64,000 nt of DNA from Cranoglanis bouderius (lineage: Eukaryota > Chordata > Actinopteri > Siluriformes > Cranoglanididae): the NCBI GenBank assembly GCA_023630585.1, contig CM042539.1, positions 29,286,255-29,350,254 of the forward strand. Reading direction: 5' to 3'. Below the pieces are notes generated by a model that searched no databases, was not told the origin of the DNA, and was given only the letters and a program-made list of their open reading frames with translations. Made by a program: the position numbers and the translations under genes. Of the stretch, positions 1 to 11,600 are shown in pieces (positions within the stretch are counted from its first letter, which is position 1; each line of letters starts with the position of its first letter).

Positions 1-64
1 CTAGATTTATATTATATTAATTAATGACTGTTTCATTAGTGTTTCATTAATATACCTTGTTTTA

Positions 65-67
<3 letters not shown>

Positions 68-154
<87 letters not shown>
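68..154. repeat. (TA)n microsatellite passing into (CA)n
   Basis: About 80 bases of almost uninterrupted TA dinucleotides followed by a few CA units. It directly abuts the terminal sequence of the Tc1-like remnant that starts at 155, so the transposon probably inserted into a TA-rich target. Confidence 0.9.
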
Positions 155-156
<2 letters not shown>

Positions 157-830
157 GTACTGTGCAAAAGTTTTAGGCAGGTGTGGAAAAAATGCTGTAA
201 AGTATGAATGCTTTCAAAAATAGAGGGAGTGAACAGAAGAAAAATCTACATCAAGTCAATATTTGGTGTGCCCACCCTTTGCCTTCAAGAAACAGGTTTT
301 TTTTTTTTTTGTTTGTTTGTTTGTTTGTTTTGGATCACCCTTCAATCATCAGTTCCCAAAGCATTTACAGTGTCACGCGATCGCGGTAGAAATCAACTTG
401 TTCCTGGAAGGCACCTAGATAAACAGTGTGACACAATGAGGCATGGTGGTGGTAGCATTGTGGACTTGGGGGAAACTGTTCAGGCTTGAGGGCAAGATGG
501 ATGGAGTCAAATACAGGGCAATCGTCAATGCACACCTTTTCCAGTTTGCCAAAAAAAAAACTGGTTTGGAGGTTCATCCTGCCACCAGGGCAACAACCCG
601 AAGCATGCTGCCAATGCTGCGTTGGTGTTTTTTTTCCAAATCAAGAACCTGAAGGTATTAGAATGGCCAAGTCAATGCCCAGACTCAAATCTGCAGCAAG
701 ACTTGAAAATTGCGGTTCACCAACAGTCTCCATCAAAATGGGAGGCAGACAATGGGCAAAAATATAATTTTACACACCCCACACAAGAGGACAATCTGGG
801 AAGATAAGCTTTTAGACCATCCTAGAATTG
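155..830 (+). mobile_element. Degenerate Tc1-like transposon, 5' end and broken transposase
   Basis: The left end begins CAGTACTGTGCAAAAG, a Tc1-type terminus that recurs at 59846. Translated fragments recall Tc1/mariner transposase: MRHGGGSIVDLG near 436-470 corresponds to the [11 protein letters not shown] block, and EWPSQCPDSN near 660-690 to the [11 protein letters not shown] block before the last catalytic residue. Frameshifts and stops break the frame, so no active protein is made. It lies in a carmil3 intron. Confidence 0.75.
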
Positions 831-884
831 GGACAGTTTTTGAGAGCACTATATCAGCTCGATTATCCTCAGGCATGTCACAAT

Positions 885-1316
885 ATACATTATAAGGTTC
901 TTCCACAAAGTTGGAAGCACACAATTGTATAGGATATCTTGTAATGCTATAGCATTACAATTTCCCTTCACTGGAACTAAGACACCCAAACCTGTTCTAG
1001 CATGACAGTGCCCCTGTGCACAATGCGAGCTCCATGAAGACTTGATTTGCCAAGGTTGATGAAGGTGGAAGAACTTGAGTGGCCTGCACAGATCCCTGAC
1101 CTCAACCCCACTGAACATCTTTGGGATGAACTGGAATGATGACTGCACCCCAGGCCTGACCTCTTGTGGCTGAATGAGCACAAATCCCCACAGCCACGCT
1201 CCAAAATCTAGTGGAAAGCCTTCCCAGAAGAGTGGAGGTTATTCTAACAGCAATATCTGGAATGGGATCTTCAAAATATGTGGACATATGGGTGTAATCT
1301 TTTGGCCATATAGTGT
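885..1316 (+). mobile_element. Second Tc1-like transposon fragment, 3' half
   Basis: A different Tc1-like family joined directly behind the first remnant. Broken frames give HDSAPVHN (second catalytic Asp region), then ELEWPAQIPDLNPTEHLWDE (DLNP and final Glu region). The end reads TTTTGGCCATATAGTG, the usual terminus of this teleost family. The 5' half is absent. Confidence 0.75.
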
Positions 1317-1463
1317 ATGTTTTTAGTTTTGGTATGAACCGTCCCCTTTCTTAAGTTTCAGGGAATGAAACGAACATCATGGATATTTGTAGTGACACCA
1401 TCTCCCAACCATTCCAGCAAACTCTCTGATATATGATTTCTTATTTATTACTTTCCCCCTCAG

Positions 1464-1573
1464 GTGTGAGTTCTCTGTCTCAGGCTCTGTGTTCCAGTGA
1501 TGACTACTCCAACTCTCTTCTGCATCTCGACCTGAGCAAGAATCCGGGTATTCTTTCTGGGGAGGACGCTACG
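1464..1573 (+). CDS. carmil3: carmil3 coding exon 1 of window (LRR)
   Basis: Acceptor CCCCCTCAG ends at 1463; donor GTTAGA, a weak match, begins at 1574. Encodes an LRR with [19 protein letters not shown]. The first codon is split, so the preceding exon lies upstream of the window or was not recognised. The exit phase of 0 matches the next exon. Confidence 0.85.
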
Positions 1574-3062
1574 GTTAGAGCACACTCGGAGACACACACA
1601 AGCTTAGGGGTGTTTATGTAAAACCTATACTATTGCAACCATACAAAAGTTCATAAAGAGTCATCCAGAAACAAAGCAAAGGTCTAATACACAACACAAC
1701 AGTCAGCAAGAGCAAAAGGCTCAGAAATTAGACGCTTGCTACGAATGACAAGACTTCGCGCTGAACTAAGAATAGTTTAGAACTAGGAAGTGATAGTAGA
1801 GGTCGTGCTATTATTCACAGCTTCAATACTTTTTAATATGCAGCTCAGGCACACACAGGCCGTCAGTCTCACACCCTGTAACTGTATATCTGCTCTCCTG
1901 CCTGTGTAGAATCTGTACCTGTTCTTGGCTCAGCCCAACTGCTTGGTGCATTTGGATCTCTCGGGCACAGACTGCGCAGTGGAGTCAGTAAGTTTTCCGC
2001 ATTATCGTCACGTTCAGTTCAAATTCAGGTTATTGCAGAATCGATAATGGGGTGGTGCGATGTTGATTATTTTCCTATAACAGCACATCCTGATGAGTTT
2101 TTTTTTTTTTTTTTTCTCTCTGTATTTAAATCAGTGTTAATGACATTCATGTTATGGTCTTCTATCCTGAAGACTTACTCTTACAAAGCACTCCCACTGG
2201 AGACTCCTTCCCTAAATGTTAAATAAACATCTCCGTACAGAAAGTTTCAGAATATCAACGATTATATGTTTTTCTTTGTTAAATAACAACACGTTCCTTA
2301 CAATCTCATTCTCGTTCATTATGAGGGTTAGAACATGTGGCACATCTGCTACACGAGTTCCCGTAAGTGTGTTGTTATTATAATAAAGATTTTTTTTTAT
2401 TATTATTTTTTTTGTAGAACAAGTGCATTAATGTAACATGCCTATTCAAGCTGCCGTTACAGAAATCGAATCACCGAACAGATCTGAGAATTCCACGGCG
2501 CGCTGGGGTAAATGCGTTTCATTTTGTTTCTTGCAGTTGTTTGGCGCTTTGCTCCGAGGCTGCTGCGCCGATCTCTCCTACCTGAACCTCTCCAAGAACT
2601 CCTTTTCTCAAAGGTGACTATCGGTGTGGCTTTTTAAACAGCTTTAGCACAGACTACTGATTAGGTTTGACTTTGGTTTGCCAATAAATCTCTGTCTGTA
2701 TGCTTGTGCACTTGTCTCTAAGCTCGCTGTCTCTAAACACGGTAGTAGACCGTAAAAGCACTCTGTGTAATAATATCTCTCGAACGTTTTTGGTTAAGAC
2801 AGAGTGGCTTCCATTAGTCAGCATTGTGTGTGTGTGTGTGTGGGTGTGTGTATATGTACAGACATAGACAGAGAAAAAGAGCTGGAGGGTGCAGACATAC
2901 AGGAACACAATGATGTATATCTGCCTGCCTAAACTCCCCGAGGAACCCACCATTGCAATAGCATTCTAGCCCAGTAACTGCATTATGAGAACTTCTATGA
3001 AAAATGAGACTCGTTTGAGCAGAATTTAACTCTTCAATTCCCAAGTTGCTCCATTTCTCTCC

Positions 3063-3108
<46 letters not shown>

Positions 3109-4349
3109 GAGTCATGATTTGAGAAACGCCTCATTTGCTAATGAGTTTTCAATTCGTGGCGGCCGGACCAATTTCGAAATGCTCTCACTGAGGGCAGAAA
3201 CACGCGTAGACAATAATCATGCACGCAGTATTACGGCGCCTTATGTAAGCGTTCACCCCTGCTGAAACTGTTGAAACCCCTAAATTAGTTCTGGCACATA
3301 CCATCAAGGTAATATTTCATGATCTCAATATAAATACACCTGTTCCTGAAAGACCCCAGACATTTGTTCAAGAATATAACTGAACAAACAGCATTATGAA
3401 GAATGAAGACAAAGGGTCCATCAAAACAAGTTGATGCTACCACCACCATGCTTCACCGTGGTGAGGTTTATTTTCTTCTGCAAGGCGGCGTATACATGTA
3501 GTCTCTCATATTTAACATTAAATCAATTACTTAATAAAAAGGAAAGGATACGGTACAACCACAACTCTGCCTAGAGGAGGCTGTCCAGTAAAATCCAGTG
3601 AACGCATTAGGCAGAGAAGTAACGGCTAACATGACGCTACCACCACCATGCTTTATTGTGGTGAGGTTTATCTTTCTTGTGCAAGGCAGTGTATACATGT
3701 AGACTTTTTTTTTTTTTTTTAAGAAATTTCAGATTCTTAGTTTTTAATTCGAATGCCAGAGCCCTTTTCCTATATGAAGTGAGATTACGAATGTGATTTC
3801 TTTTTTAACGTTCGTAAACAGTGTGAATGAATGTTTGTATGGGCGAACCTCAGACGAGTTTGAGCGCTTGATCGTGTAGAGTCGAGGTCACCCCTCCCCC
3901 GGCCCTTAACGTATCGTGCCGCCTTCTCGTGCCTCAGTGAATGTTTGCACCTTTTCTAATAGTTGTGTACGAGTCCCTCGGTCGTCCTAAATGTGAAAAG
4001 ATGGATCTCAACATCATAAAGCCCGCTGTTGGAAAGGGGTCAAATGTGCAGAAGATGCCGGAAAAGCAACGAGAGGATTTTTCCGAAGGACAGCGGGCAG
4101 TTTAACCGCTGAGGATAAACAAGGGACTCGTGAACAACTATCGCAAAACATAAAAACGATAGTTGATGATCATCCAGGTAACAACACGCGGTATTAAGAA
4201 TCGACCGTATGTAAACTTTTGAACTGGTTCATTTGTGTGAATTGAGTTATTACTGTGTTTCGTGGACTGTATGTAAACATCTGTTATGTGAAATAGCTTC
4301 TTCAGGGCAGGACTAAATAAAAATAAAATGAAATTTTTATGATCCCTTA

Positions 4350-4395
<46 letters not shown>

Positions 4396-4772
4396 TTTTT
4401 AATTATTAACATCTTGCAGATTCTGCAAGGCGTATGTAAACTTATGACCTCATACTATAGTGTTTAGAGTCATAGGGAATATCAGAGCAAATCTGTTTCA
4501 TTTTGTAACACAAGAGAGCGCATTAATACGATAGATTACCATTTCTGCTCTTTGCCCCTGAATCATGCATGCACACACGCTCTGGGCCAAGCTCGGGGTT
4601 TCATCTTGCTGTGGTGTCATCCATTACGGAGCATGTTTTGGTTTTTGGATGTGAATGAAGGTGGAGTGAGAGGCTTTTTAACTTTGCTGAATTCCTGAGG
4701 AAAGACATTAATACAAGGCAAGAAAAAAAAAAAAGGATTCAACAACGTTTCATCTTCTAACCTCCCATTTCC

Positions 4773-4841
<69 letters not shown>

Positions 4842-5662
4842 AGGAAAGTGAGGGACACACTGCCCACCTTACGTCAGTTCTTTACCTCAGCGTTCAGCCT
4901 CAGCCATCTCAGCATGGCCTCGATGAAGATGCCCCCGGATGTACTCAGGTGAAACAACGCCTCTTCCACAGGCTTGCAGCTTCACATTCAGTGCTCCGTA
5001 ACCTAGAGTGCTAATTAAATCGGCGTGAGAGGTGATTCGATTCCTTATAAGTGAAATAAAAGACATGTAAACACGAGCCTTGTAAGCTGAACAAAAGCAT
5101 TATAGGTTATGTATCATAGAACAAATAAGTAGCAACTGTACAGTGTGAAAAAGAAACCAACACGAAAAATCACATCATCCCGTGCCGTACTAAATTCTCT
5201 CCGAATCCGCGCCCACGCCAAATTAGCATACGTAACCGAATCATGCTAGCTCATTTCCATTCTTGTGCTCGCTTACGTGCACTAAAGTATTCTTTTAACT
5301 CGGAGAACTCCTGGCTTATTTCTGAACATTTTTCATTATTAGTTTTGTAACACTATAATCCGAGAAGCTGGGTTTTTTTTTTTTTCCCAGGGCATCCTAG
5401 ACTACTTGTACATGTCATCATTTTTTATGAATCCACCATTCTTCATATCATCGTTCATACTACATGGCAGCAGCGGAATGCATAAAATCATGCAGATGCA
5501 GGTCAAGAGCTTCAGTCCATGTTTGCATCAAGCATCAGAATGGAGGGGGAAAAAATGCGACCGTGGCATGGTTTTTTGTTTTTTTTGGGCTGGTTTGAGT
5601 ATTTCAGAAACTGTTGGGGATTTTCACACACAGCAGTCTCTATAGTTTGTACAGAATTGTTC

Positions 5663-5695
<33 letters not shown>

Positions 5696-8600
5696 CAGTA
5701 GTGAGAGGCAGATCTGCACAAGGAAACGCCTTGTTGATGAGAGAGGTCAGATTGATTTGAGCTAACAGGAAAGCTACATTAACTCAAATAACCACTCTTT
5801 ACAACCGTGGTAAGCAGAAAAGTACCTCAGAACACATTAAACCTCACAGGGGATGGGCTGCAAGAATCTGAGGCTACACTGGGCACAGGTTCATGTAACC
5901 TGGTCTTTTTTAAATCTGTTGATTCTCACAAAGATACTGAACCATTTAGTTAGAAGGGTTGTAAAAAAAAATTTCACCATAGGGGCCAGAGGTCTCTATG
6001 GACACTTTCACACATGCTGTAATTAGTCTGTTCGATAAGTCGGAATCAGAGCGAAATTAATACATTTCGTTCAATTGCGATTTGATTTGGTTTGGTTTGT
6101 TTTCTCACTGCACATAATCTAACAAAGGAGCGTGCATGGTTGAACACCTACAGGTGCATCTCAAAAAATTTGAATATCACAGAAAAGTTCGTTTTTTCCC
6201 GTAATTTAATTCAAAAAGTGGAACTTTCATATATTCTAGATTCGTTACACATAAAGTGAAATATTTCAAGCCTTTTTATTGGTTTAATCTTGATGATTAC
6301 AGCTTACAGCTCATGGAAGTCAAAAATCCAGTATCTCCAAAATATTAGAATAAAGAATTTATAATACAGCAATGTCGACCTGAGAAGACTCTAATCAGCT
6401 AATTAACTCAAAACACCTTTTTACTCAAAAACGCCGTCACTCAGTGGTCCAAAGTCCTCTTTTCAGATGAAATGTTGCATTTCATTTGAAAATCAAGGTC
6501 CCAGAGTCTGGGGGAAGAGTGGAGAGGCACAGAATCCAAGTTGCTTGAAGTCCAGTGTGAAGTTTCCACAGTCAGTGATGATTTGGGGTGCCATGTCATC
6601 TTCTGGTGTCGGTCCACTGTGTTTCCTCGAGTCGAGAGTCGATGCAGCGTCTACCAGGAGATTTTAGAGCACTTCATGCTTCCATCTGCTGACAAGCTTT
6701 ATGGAGATGCTGATTTCCTTTTCCAGCAGGACTTGGCACCTGCCCACAGTGCCAAAACTACTAGTAACTGGTTTGCTGACCATGGTATTACTGTGCTTGA
6801 TTGCCCAGCCGACTCGCCTGACCTGAATTTTGTCAAGAGGAAGATGAGAGACACCAGACCCAACAATACAGACGAGCTGAAGGCCGCTATCAAAGCAACC
6901 TGGGCTTCCATAACACCTCAGCAGTGCCACAGGCTGATTGCCTCCATGCCACGCCGCATTGATGCAGTAATTCGTGTAAAAGGAGCCCTGAGTGCCTAAA
7001 TGAACATACTTTTCAGAAGGTCAACACTGCTGTATTATAAATTCTTTATTCTAATATTTTGAGATACCGGATTTTTGATTTCCATGAGCTGTAATCCGTA
7101 ATCATCAAGATTAAAACAAAGAAAGGCTTGAAATATTTCCTTTTATGTGTAACGAATCTAGAATATATGAAACTTCCACATTTTGAATTAAATTTCGGGG
7201 GGAAAAACCGAACTTTTCCATGATATTCTAATTTTTTGAGATGCACCTGTACATGTAAAAAGGCTTTCATTAATGGTCAGACCAAAACAAACCTTTTGCC
7301 AAATCTGCGTATCGCTCACAAAAATCACGGAAAACATGCAGCCCAATGCTAAATAAATGATTAGATAATTATATAAACAACTAGTTTAAAACATCTTGTG
7401 TTTTAATCCAGGATTTATTTTCTTATTTTCTTTTTTTTTCTGCTGGTGCAAATTTCCAGCCGCATTAATGCAGGTCAGTTTAGAAGCTAGCATCAATAAA
7501 AACTGCACTGCAGGTTTTGTTTACTTGGAAGCGAACCAAGCCCATCTTTTTCTTGTTTTCATCGGCACTAAGGCGGAAAATGTCCCAGGGTTCAATTCAA
7601 ATGGACTTAATGCTGAATATGTGAAAGGATATTACCGCGCAGCTGCCACACTTTTGGAACGGTGCGTTTCAGAACGAAACTCTCTGTAATACTGGCTCTT
7701 CACAGAACATTCAGATCCTCTCGAAGCTTGCAGCTTAACTTTTTAAGATTACATTCATGGATCTTGATTATTTGATGGTCAGTCACGACAGGAGCAGGAC
7801 ACAGGAGCTTTGGAGATGCTTTTTAAAATGCTGGGGTGATATCTTGACGTGTGATCTTTCTCTTTAAGGGCTCTCTTTCTGGGACTGTCCTCCAATCCTC
7901 ACATCTCCGACCTGCACCTGGATATCAGTGGTTGTGAGGTACACAACTCACTTTTTACTTTAGTTATTCACGCTCAACCATGCCAAATCCATCCAGACCG
8001 AGAAGTCCAAGGCGTCCATTTTTCCCACCAAGCCCCCTTGCGCTCCAGGTGGGAAGAATGCCCGCTCCTTATGTAAACAGTCAGCGCTTTTCCACCAGCG
8101 CTGTCCCATAGCGTTGCATAAGCAGCAATTTGAAGAGATGTCTCGGGTAATGCGTTTTGGAAGAAGATTGCGCCGGGTTAGTGCTGTTATTTTGGGCGAC
8201 TCGGACAAGATGTGGGAGGTAGCGGTGATAACAATGGGAGCCAAAAAAAAAAAAATCCCATTTTTTAAACATTTACTTTGATATACAGCCACATCTGATT
8301 GTTTGTTTTTTTCTGATTACAGAAAAGCAATTACACATGAGCTCAATTGAATAAAAATGTATTTGTATAGCATTCTTTTTTTCAACAACGGACATCGGCA
8401 GCGTACAGAAATCCAGGTGTGGATTTAGAGCCTGTAATGAGCGAGACAGAGTTGCGAGGAAAAGGTTCCTGAGCGGAACCAATTTACAGCGTTTCATTAT
8501 ATAATTTCTTATAGCAAACTAGCAAACTATACATGTTGAGATAAGGATAACGTAATGTCTTTAACTGGAATTGCATGTGCACTGTGTGTGTGTCCATAAT

Positions 8601-11600
8601 GTTGTCTACTCATATGCAGTGTCTATTTTTAAACCACAAAATAACTGTAAAAAAAAAATTAAAAATAAATAAATAAATAAATAAAAAATGCACCCTTTAC
8701 CAAAATGCTGAACTCAGTCTCAGTATGATGCACTTTGAACCTTTTCCCAAAATATATTTCTGTCATTTGCTCTTTCGTTCCTATTCATTCCTTTCAACCT
8801 TTTTTTTTATTCGTCATGAGTCATATGAAGCCATTCGTGCGCTTGCTTTGAAATCGAGCGCATCGAGCTAACATTCATCCGCCAGTTTAATAAGTATTAA
8901 TCTCTATAAAACGTAATACATCGTTGCATTCTCTCTCTCTCTCTCTCAGCTCAGATCATCAGGAGCAGCAGTGATAAAGGACTTGCTTCCCCAAGTCTCC
9001 TCCATCAGTACCCTGGACATCTCAGATAATGGTAAGAAAAAAGTGCCTTCCCAGTGCGTTGGAATACGTCGGAACGCTTCCAACCGCGTTCAGAGTATTT
9101 CAGAAGATTCAATAATGAAATACACAGCGCACGTGTATTTAGAACTCAAGCACCTTTTATCTATAAAAAAAAAAAAATTAAAAAAAGAGTCGTAATCGTA
9201 GCAGATGAGTGCTTGGTCAGCTTCTCCTTCAAATCTTGTGGCTTCATTATAAAGAAGAAGCTTTTATTTGTCACATATACAGTACAGTATAGTGAAATTC
9301 GGGGTCAGAGCACAGGGTCAGCCATGATACAGCTCCCCTGGAGCAGATAGGGTTAAGGGCCTTCCTCAAGGGCCCACTTGGTGGTGTTGGGGTTTGAACC
9401 CCTGACCTTCTGATAACATAGTAACCCAGTGCCTTTAACCATTGAGCCGACACTGACTATTAGGACTATTCATACAGCAATATATTGGCAGTATACTAGA
9501 CCACTATTAGATGTTTATTTAAATGCTTGCCATTGTCTCATTCATATATCGTTGTATTAGTATTTTTTTCTTTTTTTAAATCGTCTCTTGGCGTTTGACA
9601 GCAAAGGGGGAAAAATACAAATACTATTTCCTCCATCCTGCTTCAGTTAGCATTTTCTATCAGTGATAGAAATTTTTTTTTTTCTGGCATAAAAGCAAGT
9701 TCGTGTCTTTAAAGGTTTTACTCCAGATGCTATTAAAAAAAAACTCTGGGACACTCAAGAAAAATCTGGCAGTCTTGGAGGTGTGAACTACACTAATCTG
9801 ATAGTGCAGCCTAGAAAATCCACTTGAGTGCGTGCATAACCAGATTCTGAATACACCTAACTTTCCCCCGCATAAATATTGACGTAACTGTGAATACGGT
9901 TCTTTGTGTATTAACCCATATTCTGATCCTATGTGTGGTGATTCACTTCAGGCTTGGACGCTGATCTTTACTCGGTCATCCCTGCCTTCTCTCGCCACCC
10001 CTCCCTCAAGCATCTGCTGCTGGGCAAGAATTTCAGTGTCAAGGGCAGGTATGGAGCAGATTTCTGAAACGTGCACTAATAGCCTTTGACCATCGGTGCA
10101 GAGCTTGTTTTGCGGCATGGCTGACCTTTTAAGAACCAGTTCCCATTTGTAGTTTGTGAGTCTGTTACGTAATCAGAACCTACAAACACTGATGGAAAGG
10201 AAAATCCAGTTATTAGGCTACAAATGTTCTAAAATATTACCTTAAACTTTCACTAAATTTCTGCTTATTTAATAATTGAGCGGTTGGTTTTATCCATTTG
10301 ACAAATGAGGCAGAATCGGTCATAATCCCTGTCTGTCAGTTTTCCAAGTCGGACTGTAAAATGTTAAGAGATTTCACGTGCAGCAATCTCTTAAAACGTT
10401 CCTGCTGTTGTCGTGATTGTTGTCATGGACTGCGTCTCAATAGTATTTACATTCAAAAGTATTTACTAATCCAGAAGACTGGCACGCAAAACAGAGCTGT
10501 CGGCAGGTTTTCAAGGCTACATGAGAGGTTTTTAAATCTAGAGCGGAGACTGTATTGAACTGTATTTAAGAATTTTAATTCCTATGTGGTTTACTCATGC
10601 AATATCCATTACACAGGTATCCCATCGCTTTATCTCTGTCTCTTTTTCTCTGCAGGTTGCTGGATGAAATCTTACAAAAACTAGTGCAGTTAGTGCAAGA
10701 AGAAGAGTGTGTGAGCGCTCAGAGATACACATACACTCTCACAGACATTTCCCCGGGCACACAAAAACACACAATTTCTTCCCTTTCTGCTCCAATGCAA
10801 GCATGTACTCTAGAGTCTGTTGTGTTCATGACAGTGAAGCTAAATAATTTATCCCTTTGTCTCTCTTTCTCTGTCTCTGACTCCCTCTGAATATGTCATT
10901 TATTTAATTTTCAACACTTCAAGACACTCTCTCTCATTGCAGATAGCACTGAACTCATTCAGTTTATGCTGTTCTGTGCTGATTTCTCACCTCTTTTATT
11001 TTTCAGTGGTAAATCTTTTTGTGTCCAGGGTCTGCAGAGTTTGTCCCTAGCTGACTCCAGACTGCGATCTCGAGGAACGGTGCTAGTAAATGCACTGGGC
11101 AGCAACGCATGTCTCAGGAAAGTGGATTTGAGCGGCAACGGCCTGGAGGACACGGGGGCCAGGATGCTGAGCAAAGCCCTGCAGATCAACACCACTCTCA
11201 GGTACAGCAGGGTTCAAAAATCCACAACAAACTTATTTTTATTTTACTATTTGCCAAAAACTAATTTGCCAAAAATCACACATTTTTGATTGTTAGATAA
11301 GATTGCAGAATTCTTGGGTATTCTTTAATGAATACCTGAATCCTTTGTTCAGTAAGTCTATGTAATGTTAATTATATAATTATATCATTTCTGCTCTCTT
11401 GACTTGAGGAAAAACAGCACACAGGAAAATCTTCAAGCACAAACCTATGAATTTTTTCCAAATCATTCCAAATACCAAAAACATAGGTTTTCATATTTTA
11501 GTGCTCCCTAGAGCTCAAATAACATGGCACTTTTTGTGCATCCTGGCGATACGGTCCCAGGAAGTATCCTCAAGTTTCATGTCGATCCATTGAGCCACTG

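Noticed and set aside
7396..7689. 97-codon frame before carmil3 exon 5
   Set aside because: No LRR pattern and out of phase with neighbouring exons. Probably part of an older repeat split by the Tc1 at 6151.
9390..9450. Possible tRNA gene on the minus strand
   Set aside because: Good A and B boxes, but no acceptor stem or anticodon arm; it continues into a SINE body.
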